Source: DASPNH01 sp035626675 (GTDB lineage: Bacteria; Desulfobacterota; Binatia; UBA1149; CAITLU01). Taken from it: a DNA stretch of 64,000 bases. The stretch's first letter is position 1; every line of letters starts with the position of its first letter. Under the pieces are notes generated by a model. The model ran no database searches, had not been told where the DNA came from, and saw only the letters and a program-made list of their open reading frames with translations. Shown here piece after piece: positions 16,564-25,654 of the stretch. The DNA lies in NCBI GenBank assembly GCA_035626675.1, contig DASPNH010000157.1, positions 39,741 to 103,740 of the forward strand, written 5' to 3'. The translations under genes and the position numbers were made by a program.

Positions 16564-18554
16564 AGTCGTTACGCGCGCACCTCCGCATGGTCGCCGCGAT
16601 CGCTGTCGCATGCATCGCGGCGCAGGCGGCTCCTTCACGGGCGCAGCAGGTTCTCGGCGGCGATCCCATAAACCCCGACACGGATTCGGCCTGGGTCATC
16701 ATGCCCGGCGTCGCGCTGATCGATCCGGGCGAGGACGGGGACTTCGGCAGCGGCGACGACACCATTCAGACCTCGGTCACCGGCGACATCGATATCGTTG
16801 CGCGCTTCGGCAACGTCACCTCCGCCGCGGTGCCCGCCCCCGACTCCGAGCCGCTGGCTACGGTAGTTGCCGGCGGCGGCACTACCGGGCAAGGCAGCGA
16901 AGCGACTTTCAGCGTCATGGTCACCGATCCCTCGGGCAGCAGCGTGCTGGCGTCGACGGACATGGACATGCGTCCGGTGGCCACCTACGCCTTCGCCGAC
17001 CTGGACGATGACGGCATCATCGGCGCGACCAACGCCGACGGCAGCTCCGACAACGAGATCGAGCGCCAGGAAGCGCTCGCGCACGTCGGACGCCAGACCG
17101 GCAGCTTCGATGCGGGCCGCTTCACTTCTTCGCTGGGTTTCCAAGTCGGTGGCCCGGCCAGCATCGGCGGAGTGACCGTGGCGCTGGTGGCGGGTGCGTT
17201 TGCCGGCGAGGATGCCGAAGAGATCTTCACCAACGGCCCGATGCTCTTGACGCGCTGGCCGTTCTTTCCGCCCACCGAGCCCAAGCGTCTGCTCGGTGGA
17301 GGCGAGGCGCCCGCGCCCGATCCCGACCTGCCGAGCGAGATCGAGTTCGAGCTCGACCATCTGTGGCTGCCCTCGCCTGAGCACGCCAAGCTCGGCACGC
17401 CGTTCGCGATACCCACCAGCGGCAGCGAACCGACCACCGACCAGATCACCGTGCTGAGCGGGCCAGCGGTGGCAGCGCGACTGTACGCGCCGGCGTCGTC
17501 CGCCGCGCTGCGCGCGCGATCGCGCAGCGTGCTGCGAGTCGCACCTGCCGCCACCGCAGCGGGCCGCCAGGTCGTCATGGTCGCCGACCGCATCGTCCTT
17601 CCTGGTGACGGCGCCGCTACCTCGCGCACGCTGCGACTGCTGCCGGCAGATCTGCTCGGCAACGTCGCCGACCTTGCCGAACCGATGACCGTTACGCTGC
17701 GGGCCACTGGCAAGGCGCGAATCCTTTCACCCGACACCGACGCCGATACCTCGCAAGAGACGGTCGTGGTCGAGGACGCGGCCGGGCTCACCGTCACGCT
17801 CGATGAGACCGGCGGCGCAGGCTCCGGCGCCGTGCACGTCTACGCCGGCAGCAAGCTGGTCCACACGACGATCGTCGGAGTGGGCGCGTACGACTACGAT
17901 GGCGATGGCGTCGCCGACGACGGCAGCGCCAGCGGCACCGGCGCCGACGAGCCCTGCGAAGGCGGCGCCGCAGCGTGCGACGACAACTGCCCGGAGATCA
18001 TCAACCCGTCGCAACTCGACGAGGATGCCGACGGCGCCGGCGACTGCTGCGACGGCACCTGCATCGAGGATCCCACCTCCGACGCCTGCCAGGAGTGTGC
18101 ATCCCCCGCCCCGGCGCCGACCGACACCGGCATCATTCGAGCGCGCGTCACCGCCGCGATGCTGTCCCCCATGCGTGAAGACACGCTGGTGCTCAAAGCC
18201 TTCCTCGCTCTCGACGAAGGCGCCGGCCTGGCGCCCGACGTCGAGGACGTCTCGGTGTCGCTGCTGCAGGACGGCCGCGGCTTCGCTGCGCTGCTCAGCT
18301 CGGCGTTCGATGCCCTGGACCGGCCACTTGCGGCCTTCGTCTACAGCGACCCCACCGGCGGCGCCGGCGGCGTCGAGAAGGCGCAGATCAGGAACCTGCG
18401 CGGCAACCTGTGGCGCATGACGCTGCGGGCCTCGGGCGCGGATCTGATCTCGCTCGCCGCTGGCAGCGCCGACCTCGCCATCGCCATCGGCGATGAAGCC
18501 TTCGCCGCTACACTGACCTGCCACGTTTCCGCCTCCCGTCTGCGCTGCCAGTAG
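16560..18554 (+). CDS. Large exported protein with thrombospondin-type-3-like calcium-binding segment
   Basis: A 664-residue secreted protein, starting at a GTG that overlaps the previous stop. The signal peptide ends near PSRAQQ. The N-terminal 250 residues contain Asp/Gly-rich loops (DPGEDGDFGSGDD; FADLDDDGIIGATN) that look like calcium loops. At about 443-500 is a thrombospondin-type-3-like run (YDYDGDGVADDG, then CDDNCPEIINPSQLDEDADGAGDCC), followed by a Cys-rich patch, a Pro/Thr linker and a C-terminal domain of about 140 residues beginning IIRARVTAAML. Such repeats bind calcium in other extracellular proteins; the remaining parts are not recognised. There is no sorting motif at the end. 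It is coupled to the 203-residue exported protein and followed 212 bases later by the four-repeat protein. Confidence 0.7.
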   Translation: MKSLRAHLRMVAAIAVACIAAQAAPSRAQQVLGGDPINPDTDSAWVIMPGVALIDPGEDGDFGSGDDTIQTSVTGDIDIVARFGNVTSAAVPAPDSEPLATVVAGGGTTGQGSEATFSVMVTDPSGSSVLASTDMDMRPVATYAFADLDDDGIIGATNADGSSDNEIERQEALAHVGRQTGSFDAGRFTSSLGFQVGGPASIGGVTVALVAGAFAGEDAEEIFTNGPMLLTRWPFFPPTEPKRLLGGGEAPAPDPDLPSEIEFELDHLWLPSPEHAKLGTPFAIPTSGSEPTTDQITVLSGPAVAARLYAPASSAALRARSRSVLRVAPAATAAGRQVVMVADRIVLPGDGAATSRTLRLLPADLLGNVADLAEPMTVTLRATGKARILSPDTDADTSQETVVVEDAAGLTVTLDETGGAGSGAVHVYAGSKLVHTTIVGVGAYDYDGDGVADDGSASGTGADEPCEGGAAACDDNCPEIINPSQLDEDADGAGDCCDGTCIEDPTSDACQECASPAPAPTDTGIIRARVTAAMLSPMREDTLVLKAFLALDEGAGLAPDVEDVSVSLLQDGRGFAALLSSAFDALDRPLAAFVYSDPTGGAGGVEKAQIRNLRGNLWRMTLRASGADLISLAAGSADLAIAIGDEAFAATLTCHVSASRLRCQ

Positions 18555-18766
18555 GCGGACAGGACGATCTGGTCGGGCCAGCTCGCGCGCGATCTGCACC
18601 GCGCCCCGTCCATTGCCCCGGCGCGCTTCGAGCCGTACTGGTTTTCCGCTGCATTCTGGCCCCCTGCGGCCTCGGCATCGCTCTTGCTGTGTAGGCGCCA
18701 ACCGCGGCTCTGCGCCGCACCATCACAGGAGAGCGCGCCTTCGGAGGGCGCGGGGAGGTTACCGAA

Positions 18767-20203
18767 GTGCAACGTTCATTCACCAGGAAAGTATGGATCG
18801 CGGCGGCCGCGGCGGCGCTGGCGCTGTCGGCAGGCGTCGACCACGCCTCTGCCAAGAGCATCGCCAGCGTACGGACCGTCTTCGAGAACACGGGCGTCGA
18901 TCCGGACGCGGCCGGCGCGGTGCGAGCGGTCTTTCGCACGCACAAGTCCAAGCTGACCATTCGGGTATCAGGACTGGCGCCCGGCCAGTACCAGATCGTC
19001 TCGGCCGGCATCATCGAGGAGACCTTCGCTGTCGACGAGGACGGGCGCGCCGACGTGCGTCTTCGCACCGGCGACGACCTCGCGCTCGATTTCGATCCGC
19101 GCGGGCAGGCTCTCGAAATCAGCGACGGCACCGACGTGGTCCTGGCGACCGTGCTGACCGCCGACGGCAGCGGCGACGACGGCGACGGCTCGCGCTCGCG
19201 CATGCGCGTGTTCCTGAAGCCGACGGAGGCCTGGACTGGCGGCAGCGCGCGCGCGGACTTCGAGCTGCGCGACGACCGCATGAAATTCAAGGTCGAGCTC
19301 GAGAACGTGCCCGCCGGCGCCTACGATCTCTTCGTCGCCGACATCAAGCGCGGCACGATCACGGTCGGCCCCTTCGGCGAGGCCGAAATCGAGTTCGCCA
19401 CCAACGACGACGATGGCGACGAGCTGCCGCTGACCTTCGATCCGCGCGGGCAGGTCATCGAGATCGCGCAGGGCGGCGTCGTGCTGTTCAGCGGAAGCCT
19501 CGAAGTGACCTCCGAGGGCCTCGACGTCTGTCAGGAACGCGAGACGCGCGTGGCGCTTCCCTCCACCGGTGTGGATCCCGATGCCGATGGCAAGGTCCGC
19601 TACCGCGTCGACGAGGACTGCGATCGCGACTTCAACGTCGAGATCGAGGACGTGCCGGTCGGCGTCTACGACCTGGTCGTGGGCGGCGTCGTGGCGGGCC
19701 AGATCCATGTCGTGTCCACCGGCGACGGGGTCGAGGGCGAGATCGAGTTCGAGTCCGGTGACGACGACGACGACGACCTGCCGCTGACCATCGATCCGGT
19801 GGGCAAGCTGATCGAGGTCGTGCAGGGTGAGGTCGTGTTCTTCTCGGGCATCTTCGACGGTACCACCACCACGCCGAACACCTGCCAGGAGGTGGACGTA
19901 CAGAAGGACCTGACCGTGCACGACATCGCCGGCGACGGCGACGGCAAGGTGCGCTTTCGCATGGACGAGGACTGCGACGCCGACCTGAAGATCGAGATCG
20001 AGGACGTGCCCTCAGGCAGCTACGAGGTGGTGATCGGCGCAGCCGTGCGCGGCACCATCACCGTCGGCGACGAGGAAGGCGAGATCGAGTTCGACAGTGA
20101 TCCCGACGATGCGGGCGACGTGCCGCTGAACTTCGACCCGAGCGGCCAGCTGATCCAGATTCGCCGCAACGGATCGGTCTACTTCTCGGCTCAGCTGCCC
20201 TGA
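18767..20203 (+). CDS. Exported protein made of four copies of an acidic beta-rich repeat
   Basis: A 478-residue protein with a signal peptide (about 1-29) and four divergent repeats at about 30-131, 145-248, 256-365 and 372-478. Each has a Val-Pro-x-Gly-x-Tyr turn (VPAGAYDLFV, VPVGVYDLVV, VPSGSYEVVI; the first copy reads LAPGQYQIV) and a Gly-x-Ile-x-Val strand. Then come an acidic stretch with GEIEF and a closing LPLTFDPRGQVIEI followed by VVLFSG. Copies 3 and 4 start with a Cys (CQE) and have a second Cys in DEDCD, so each may hold one disulfide. I do not know this domain; the acidity suggests metal binding. The GTG start is supported by GGGGAGG nine bases upstream. A strong terminator follows the stop. 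Confidence 0.75.
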   Translation: MQRSFTRKVWIAAAAAALALSAGVDHASAKSIASVRTVFENTGVDPDAAGAVRAVFRTHKSKLTIRVSGLAPGQYQIVSAGIIEETFAVDEDGRADVRLRTGDDLALDFDPRGQALEISDGTDVVLATVLTADGSGDDGDGSRSRMRVFLKPTEAWTGGSARADFELRDDRMKFKVELENVPAGAYDLFVADIKRGTITVGPFGEAEIEFATNDDDGDELPLTFDPRGQVIEIAQGGVVLFSGSLEVTSEGLDVCQERETRVALPSTGVDPDADGKVRYRVDEDCDRDFNVEIEDVPVGVYDLVVGGVVAGQIHVVSTGDGVEGEIEFESGDDDDDDLPLTIDPVGKLIEVVQGEVVFFSGIFDGTTTTPNTCQEVDVQKDLTVHDIAGDGDGKVRFRMDEDCDADLKIEIEDVPSGSYEVVIGAAVRGTITVGDEEGEIEFDSDPDDAGDVPLNFDPSGQLIQIRRNGSVYFSAQLP

Positions 20204-20227
20204 ATGCAGGCGGTTGCGGGAACCGCG

Positions 20228-20262
20228 AAGGCGGCCGGGGAAAAACCTCGGCCGCCTTTTTT
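20228..20262 (+). terminator. Rho-independent terminator after the exported-protein genes
   Basis: A perfect 10-base stem (aaggcggccg at 20228-20237 with cggccgcctt at 20249-20258) can extend into the loop by G-C pairs and is followed by a run of six T residues ending at 20262. It lies 25 bases after the stop of the four-repeat protein. The T-run on the plus strand makes it directional for that gene, although the adjacent minus-strand dioxygenase gene ends only 79 bases further on. Confidence 0.9.
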
Positions 20263-20340
20263 CGTGGACCATCGCGGCTGCCGGCGCGCAGCCACGCTGC
20301 AGGCATTTTCAGCGGTCCGGAAGGCCGCGAGCGTCTTGCT

Positions 20341-21324
20341 CTATTCGAGCGACAGCCACAGCCGCAGCAGGTGGCGGCGGCGCTGCGGCTCGGGCCAGTC
20401 CTCGTAGGACGTGCGCGCATGCAGGATGACGTGGTTGGAGATGAGCTGCAGATCGCCGGCCTCGAACTGCATGTCGAGGTACAGCTGCCGCGACCTGGCG
20501 ATCTTTTCGTACTGATCGAGCAGCTCCTGCTCCTGCGCCGTGCGCGGCGGCGCCTGCGCGTGCCGAACGACGGAGCGGAAGTAGTCGCTGTGGTAGAAGG
20601 TCCGAAGCGTCTTGCCGTCGAAGCAGCACGGCTGCACGGGGACGAACGGCATGTCCTTCTCGCGCGCCTCGTCGCGGGTATCCAGCAGCATCGGCTCGGC
20701 CAGGCGTGCGACCAGATCGGGACGCCGGGCTAGCAGCTCGTTGTAGACCGACACCGAGCTGACGATTCGGCTTGCGCCTCCGCTCTTCGGCGTGGCCAGG
20801 CACAGAAGGCCGACCACGTCGGCCAGATCGCAGTGATAGGCGATGTCGTCGGGCGTGCGGTACTTGCGAACGTAGGGGTTGGCTGCGTCCTCGCCGTAGT
20901 CGCGTACGTGTCCGAGCAGCTCGCCCTGCGGGTTCTGGCCGCCGGGAATTCCCAGATGCAGCCCGATGCCCCAGTAGGCGATGCTCGCCAGCTCCTGGCC
21001 CCACCGCTGCACGGGAAGGCCGCGTGCGAAGACGAACCCGCGGCCGTCACGGAGCTCGCGCCTCCAGCGCTGCAGGCGCGGGGCCAGAGTCGTCAGGACG
21101 AAGTGCTCGCGCGTAAGCTCGGAGAGCGGCGTGCCGGCCAGCGCGTGAGCGCAGGCTTCCAGTGCGCGGATCTCGTCGTCACTCCAGTGCTCGGTCCACT
21201 GGTTCGGGTCCAGCTCGGGGCCTTTCCATGCGGCAGGGCATGTCAGTGGCACGGTCGGAAGCGCCTCGTGCGGACGCTGGAAGTAGTGAAGGGCCTGTTC
21301 GCCGAAGCTGCGGTGGGCGGGCAT
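20341..21324 (-). CDS. TauD/TfdA-family Fe(II)/2-oxoglutarate-dependent oxygenase
   Basis: The 327-residue product shows the iron-binding facial triad of the family: His164 and Asp166 in AYHCDLADV, and the distal His302 in LHARTSYED. Arg321 near the C-terminus (HLLRLWLSL) is placed to bind 2-oxoglutarate. The segment DGRGFVFARGLPV is the typical family start of the core barrel. It should couple oxidative decarboxylation of 2-oxoglutarate to hydroxylation of an unknown substrate in the cytoplasm. I used the ATG at 21324, since the longer open frame upstream overlaps the end of the subtilase gene. It lies 23 bases after that gene on the same strand, so they may share a transcript, though a functional link is not obvious. 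Confidence 0.88.
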   Translation of the reverse strand: MPAHRSFGEQALHYFQRPHEALPTVPLTCPAAWKGPELDPNQWTEHWSDDEIRALEACAHALAGTPLSELTREHFVLTTLAPRLQRWRRELRDGRGFVFARGLPVQRWGQELASIAYWGIGLHLGIPGGQNPQGELLGHVRDYGEDAANPYVRKYRTPDDIAYHCDLADVVGLLCLATPKSGGASRIVSSVSVYNELLARRPDLVARLAEPMLLDTRDEAREKDMPFVPVQPCCFDGKTLRTFYHSDYFRSVVRHAQAPPRTAQEQELLDQYEKIARSRQLYLDMQFEAGDLQLISNHVILHARTSYEDWPEPQRRRHLLRLWLSLE

Positions 21325-21347
21325 GCGTGCAGAGGATATCGGAAGCG

Positions 21348-24300
21348 TCACGGCAACGCACCGCCAATGATGGTCGCCGGCAAACACATCGTGCCCGCGG
21401 AGATCGCCACCACTGTCTGGTCGAGGAAGGCGTCGCTGGTCTCGACGCCGAAACGCGCAAGGTGAGCCTGTCCGGGCAGAGGCTTGATCCGATAGCACGC
21501 CAGATGATCCTCTGGCGCCGACGGCGCGATGCCGTCAATGGCGCTGGCGGTGCAGAACGATACCAGCTTGGACGCCTCGAAGGTTCTGGCGTCATGCACG
21601 TCGGTCAGGCGATACAGATCAGGAACGAAGCGTGCGGCGCCTGGAGCGGGTACGGCCTTGTAGCAGGTATACGCGTCCAGCAGGGGTGAAGCCGGCGCGC
21701 CATCCGCGCCTGCGGGCATGCAGACGCTCACGATGCGGCGCAGGACGATGCTGGCGATTCCGTGCGTATCGACATAGCGAATGGTCGTCTGCGAACGCGG
21801 CGTCTCCGCCACCGGCTTGGCCCCGTAGCAGAGGGCATGGCGAGTCTCGTCGGCATTGGCGTAGCCGTCGCGCGCAGTACCGACACAGAGCTTCCTCGAG
21901 GAGGAGGCGGCGATCTCGCGTCTTCCGAACGGATCCTCGACGGTATGCAGGTCCGGCGGCGCTTTCTGGCCGGAGATGTCGTAACACTCGAGCGCCGAGC
22001 GGACGGCCGGCAGAGGATCGAAGCGATGAACGGCCCCGCCGTCGACCTGCGTCACGTCGCCGCGAGGCACCCCAACGAAGACGCCGGAGGCGCCGATGGC
22101 CACCGCTTCGCCCGCAGCGTCGAGATCGGAGGTGAGCGGTGGAATGAGAAACCGCCGCAGGTCGCCGGTCTCCACATCGAACAGGTAGGCTGCCCCTCCA
22201 CCATCGGCGACCAGTCTGGAGCGCGGCGCGCCGATCACCGCCCACCGGTCATGCAATGCCACGGAGGTCCCGAACGCATTCCCGCGCGCCGGCGCAGGAT
22301 CTCGCAGCGCACCGGCAAAGGCGCCGGAGACGGCATCGTAGAGCAAGGCAGCACCGGTTCCGATGTACGAGTCGTCGGACGTTCCGATCCGCTGATAGGC
22401 CGAGGGGTCGCCGGCGAGCAGAAGGCCGTTGCCCGCTGCCAGGGAAGAGCCCAGTCCCGGCGGCAGCACGCCGGCCTCGAAGGCCGGCGTGACCACGTAC
22501 GAATGCAATGCGGCACCGAAGCTCGGACTTTCTGCATCCAGATCGTAGTTGCGCACTATCCCCAGCATGTGGTTGTCGGCAACGGTCGTGATCGCTGCGT
22601 GCGGTCCAATCGCCACCGCAGCGGCCGCGAAACGTTCGTCGGCTACGGGAAACGGGTCGTGCACGATCCCGGCGAGCTGCCCCGTGTCAAGATCGAAGAC
22701 ATATCCCAGGCCCGCGTTCTCGGCTTCGGAGTCGTCCTGGTCCGCACCGATGAAAACCGCATCTTCCAGGATGGCGATCGAGCTGCCGAAATAGTCGCTG
22801 GCCTTGGGCGACGGGTTCGCGAACGCATGGATCAACGCGCCGGACGTCACATCGAAGAGGTAGGCCGCTCCCTCGTTGGCGAAGGTCGCGTCGGAAAGCG
22901 GCGCTCCGATCAGCACGAGATCGCCGGCAAGGTCGACGTGTTCACCGAAGCTCTCGTCGGGACCGGCGCCGGGCGCCGTGAACCTGTGCCGCAGCAGCCC
23001 GCTGGCTGCGTCATACAGGTAGGCGGCGCCGGCGTCGTCCGCGGCCGCATCGTCACGAGGCGCGCCGACCAGCAGCAGGTTGCCCTGGGTATCGAGGCTC
23101 TCACCGAATCCGTCCAGCAAGCTCGCCAGGGGATTGCTGTAGATGCCGCTTCGCACCTCCACCGTGACGGTGTCGCCGCCCGGGAACTGCACCATGAACG
23201 TGTCGGCCGACGGCGGCACCCACTGCGCGGTATAGACCCCATCCCCCGCTGCAACGTCTCCTGAATTGCCATCGTCCTTCAGCGGGATGACTGCCCCGCC
23301 CGGCTCGACCACGACATCGATCTCTCCTGCAGGGCTCCCGCAGCGTATGTGGAAGACAGCCAGCCGGACCGGATCGCCTGGCGCGACGGTAATGTGGCTC
23401 TCGCCCGGCCGCCATCGAGCGAGCAGCTCGTCATCGCTGCAGGTCAGTGCGCGATGGACGTTCAGGCGGCGGCTGGTGGTCGTCTGCGACAGTGCGTCGA
23501 GCGGGTCGCCGCTGGACAGGACGAGGTTGCGCAGAGTCAGCATGCTTGCAGTGGGATCATGTGCGGCCAGCAGCGCCAGCGAGCCGGCGACGTGCGGGGC
23601 GGCCATGGAGGTGCCGCTGCGAGTCCGATAACGGTTACGCCAGTAGGTGCTGTAGATGCCCTCTCCCGGCGCGCCCAGGTGCACGGTGGCACGGCCACGG
23701 TTCGAGAAGCCCGCGAGGTCGTCGGTGCGCGTCGTCGCGGCAATCGACAGGACGCCGGCATCCTCGAGCGCCGCAGGATATGTCGCGCTGTTCGAACCCT
23801 GATTGCCGGCAGCCACGACCGTCAGGATCCCCGACTCGGTCTGAGCGGCAATCGCATCGCTCAACGCTCGCGAGGCGACTCCGACTCCCCAGCTGTTGTT
23901 GGTCGCTACGATTTTGACGCCGCGGGCCGACCACGAGCGCACATAGTCGTAACAACGCACTGCACCGGAGACCGACCCGCTCCCGAACGAGTCCAGGAAT
24001 CGACAGCTCAGGACTCGCACATTCGGCGCAACGCCGGCTACACCGATGGCGTTGTCTGCGCTCGCACCGATGATGCCGGCAACATGGGTTCCGTGGCCGG
24101 TCAGGTCGTATGGGTCGCCATCACCCTGGACGACGTCGATCCCATGACAGTCGTCGGCAAAACCGTTCCGATCGTCGTCGACTTCGTCATAGTCGCAATC
24201 GGCGGTATTGGTGAAGACGTTGTCGGCAAGATCGGCATGACTGTAATCGATGCCCGTATCGAGCACGGCTACCACGACGGATGCATCGCCAGTCGTCACG

Positions 24301-24770
24301 TCCCAGGCATCGGTTGCGTCGATGTCGGCGTCAGCGAGGCCGCCGGAATCCCCGACGTTGTGCAGCGACCAGAGCTGGCCGAAGGCGGGATCGTCGGGTA
24401 TCGAATCGATGCGGATCGTGTAATCGGGCTCCGCGTAGGCTACCGCAGGGTCGGCCGAATACCGGCGCAAGGCGTCGACTACGTCCATACCCGCGGGGAG
24501 ACGGACGTGGTCCAGGCCTGCCACCGAAGCGAAGCTGGCCAGCACTGTCGCGCCCGTGCGGTCGTGCGCCGCCGATCGCGATCGGGAAGCCGTCCCGTCC
24601 CGGAAGCGAACCAGAAGGTGACCGTCGCGATGCGGTGCCGTTACCGCGCCACCCAAGGACTGGCCGGCGGCGCGGGCGTCGGCAACGAGACCGCAGAAGG
24701 TCACGGCAATGAATGCCGCCGCCAACTGCCGGCGCCCTCGCCACCCTTTACCGCGCCGCATGGGTGGCAT
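21348..24770 (-). CDS. Secreted subtilisin-like serine protease with FG-GAP-type repeats and Cys-rich tail
   Basis: A 1140-residue exported S8 peptidase. The signal peptide ends near ADARAAG. A short inhibitor-like propeptide (about 45-120, RYSADPAVAYAEPDY) precedes the catalytic domain (about 130-440). Its triad is Asp171 (AVLDTGIDYSH), His226 (GHGTHVAG) and Ser388 (GTSMAAPHVAG), with the oxyanion Asn323 (AAGN). After a beta-sandwich linker, residues about 540-960 form some seven FG-GAP-like repeats (GAAYLYDAASG, VLIGAP), which suggests a beta-propeller. The last 175 residues contain about nine Cys in units of the form CYxxxP...VSVCMPA, a tail I associate with large secreted proteins of related genomes. 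It probably degrades extracellular protein, with the propeller and tail binding a surface or substrate. The ATG at 24761 is an alternative start. Confidence 0.93.
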   Translation of the reverse strand: MPPMRRGKGWRGRRQLAAAFIAVTFCGLVADARAAGQSLGGAVTAPHRDGHLLVRFRDGTASRSRSAAHDRTGATVLASFASVAGLDHVRLPAGMDVVDALRRYSADPAVAYAEPDYTIRIDSIPDDPAFGQLWSLHNVGDSGGLADADIDATDAWDVTTGDASVVVAVLDTGIDYSHADLADNVFTNTADCDYDEVDDDRNGFADDCHGIDVVQGDGDPYDLTGHGTHVAGIIGASADNAIGVAGVAPNVRVLSCRFLDSFGSGSVSGAVRCYDYVRSWSARGVKIVATNNSWGVGVASRALSDAIAAQTESGILTVVAAGNQGSNSATYPAALEDAGVLSIAATTRTDDLAGFSNRGRATVHLGAPGEGIYSTYWRNRYRTRSGTSMAAPHVAGSLALLAAHDPTASMLTLRNLVLSSGDPLDALSQTTTSRRLNVHRALTCSDDELLARWRPGESHITVAPGDPVRLAVFHIRCGSPAGEIDVVVEPGGAVIPLKDDGNSGDVAAGDGVYTAQWVPPSADTFMVQFPGGDTVTVEVRSGIYSNPLASLLDGFGESLDTQGNLLLVGAPRDDAAADDAGAAYLYDAASGLLRHRFTAPGAGPDESFGEHVDLAGDLVLIGAPLSDATFANEGAAYLFDVTSGALIHAFANPSPKASDYFGSSIAILEDAVFIGADQDDSEAENAGLGYVFDLDTGQLAGIVHDPFPVADERFAAAAVAIGPHAAITTVADNHMLGIVRNYDLDAESPSFGAALHSYVVTPAFEAGVLPPGLGSSLAAGNGLLLAGDPSAYQRIGTSDDSYIGTGAALLYDAVSGAFAGALRDPAPARGNAFGTSVALHDRWAVIGAPRSRLVADGGGAAYLFDVETGDLRRFLIPPLTSDLDAAGEAVAIGASGVFVGVPRGDVTQVDGGAVHRFDPLPAVRSALECYDISGQKAPPDLHTVEDPFGRREIAASSSRKLCVGTARDGYANADETRHALCYGAKPVAETPRSQTTIRYVDTHGIASIVLRRIVSVCMPAGADGAPASPLLDAYTCYKAVPAPGAARFVPDLYRLTDVHDARTFEASKLVSFCTASAIDGIAPSAPEDHLACYRIKPLPGQAHLARFGVETSDAFLDQTVVAISAGTMCLPATIIGGALP

Positions 24771-24828
24771 GTACCCCGCGGGTCACACCTGAAGCAATGG
24801 CGCATCGGGATTCGCACGGCCCCTCCTA

Positions 24829-24843
24829 ACTGTACCTGTCCCC
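24829..24843. repeat. Half-site resembling the ggggtcaggtac REP-like core
   Basis: Read on the minus strand this is ggggacaggtacagt. It matches the left arm of the hairpin at 40698-40752 (ggggtcaggtactga) at 12 of 15 positions. No inverted partner lies beside it. It lies in the 95-base gap between the divergent subtilase and hydrolase-fold genes and is probably a decayed element copy; chance similarity cannot be excluded at this length. Confidence 0.4.
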
Positions 24844-24865
24844 AGTATTCACCTACGGTGCCGGC

Positions 24866-25654
24866 ATGCCGGCGATGTCGTTCGGGGATTGGTATCTGCA
24901 CTACGAGGCGCCCGAGGCCGGGCGATATCGTGCGTCGATCCTGGTGGTGGCGGGACTTTTCCAGTCGTTCGGTTGCTGGAGACCGGTGACGGCGATGCTC
25001 GCACACCGGGGATGGGAGGTGTACTGCCTGACGCGCATCATGCCGGATCGCGAGGGCGATCCGCGCGTCCTGGACGACTCGTGGGAAGGCGCGCGCGGGC
25101 GCATCGGGCAGATCGCGCAGCGCCTGGAGACGCCGTTGATCCTGTTCGGCAGCGACGTCGGAGCCGCGCTGGCACTGAACGTGTGCCGCGAGCTTCCCGT
25201 GCTGGCACTGGCGATGTTCTCGCCGAGCGAGCCGGCCGCGCTCGCCAATGCGCACCGCCAATCGCTGGGATTGCGTCAGAGAGTGTTCGGGACGGCCAGC
25301 ACCGGCGAGACGATCTCACCGCAGGCCGCGATGATCAGCGAGAAGATTCAGCCCTCCGACATTGCCGAGGAGCCTTCCAGGTTCCTCGAATCGCTGTCTG
25401 CCGCGAGCTTCGCTCGCCCCGAACGGCACCCGCCCGCGCTGGTGTTCGCTTCCGAGAACGACCCGCTCGTCGCCCACGAGCACGCCCTCCAGTTCGCGCG
25501 CGAACCTTGGGCAAAGGCTTCGCGCATGCGCCTGAACGGCCGCTTCTGGCCGGTCCTCGGCGGTGCCAACGTCGCCGACGAGGTGCACCGCTTCCTGATC
25601 CTGACCCTCGGCGACCTCGTCGTGGACTTCCCCGACGAGATTCTCGAAGACTGA
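24866..25654 (+). CDS. Alpha/beta-hydrolase-fold protein with non-canonical active site
   Basis: A 262-residue cytoplasmic protein with the alpha/beta-hydrolase layout: strand ILVVAGLFQSFGCW, a cap-like region, and the nucleophile elbow LILFGSDVGAALAL at about 91-104. Where hydrolases of this type have Gly-x-Ser-x-Gly, this reads Gly-Ser-Asp-Val-Gly, so Asp97 occupies the nucleophile position, as in haloalkane dehalogenases and epoxide hydrolases. A likely acid follows in FASENDPLVAHEHA. However, the usual C-terminal Gly-His is replaced by NGRFWPVLGG, so the general-base His appears to be missing. It could be a trapped or non-catalytic binding protein. The ATG at 24875 is an alternative start. 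It diverges from the subtilase gene. Confidence 0.65.
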   Translation: MPAMSFGDWYLHYEAPEAGRYRASILVVAGLFQSFGCWRPVTAMLAHRGWEVYCLTRIMPDREGDPRVLDDSWEGARGRIGQIAQRLETPLILFGSDVGAALALNVCRELPVLALAMFSPSEPAALANAHRQSLGLRQRVFGTASTGETISPQAAMISEKIQPSDIAEEPSRFLESLSAASFARPERHPPALVFASENDPLVAHEHALQFAREPWAKASRMRLNGRFWPVLGGANVADEVHRFLILTLGDLVVDFPDEILED

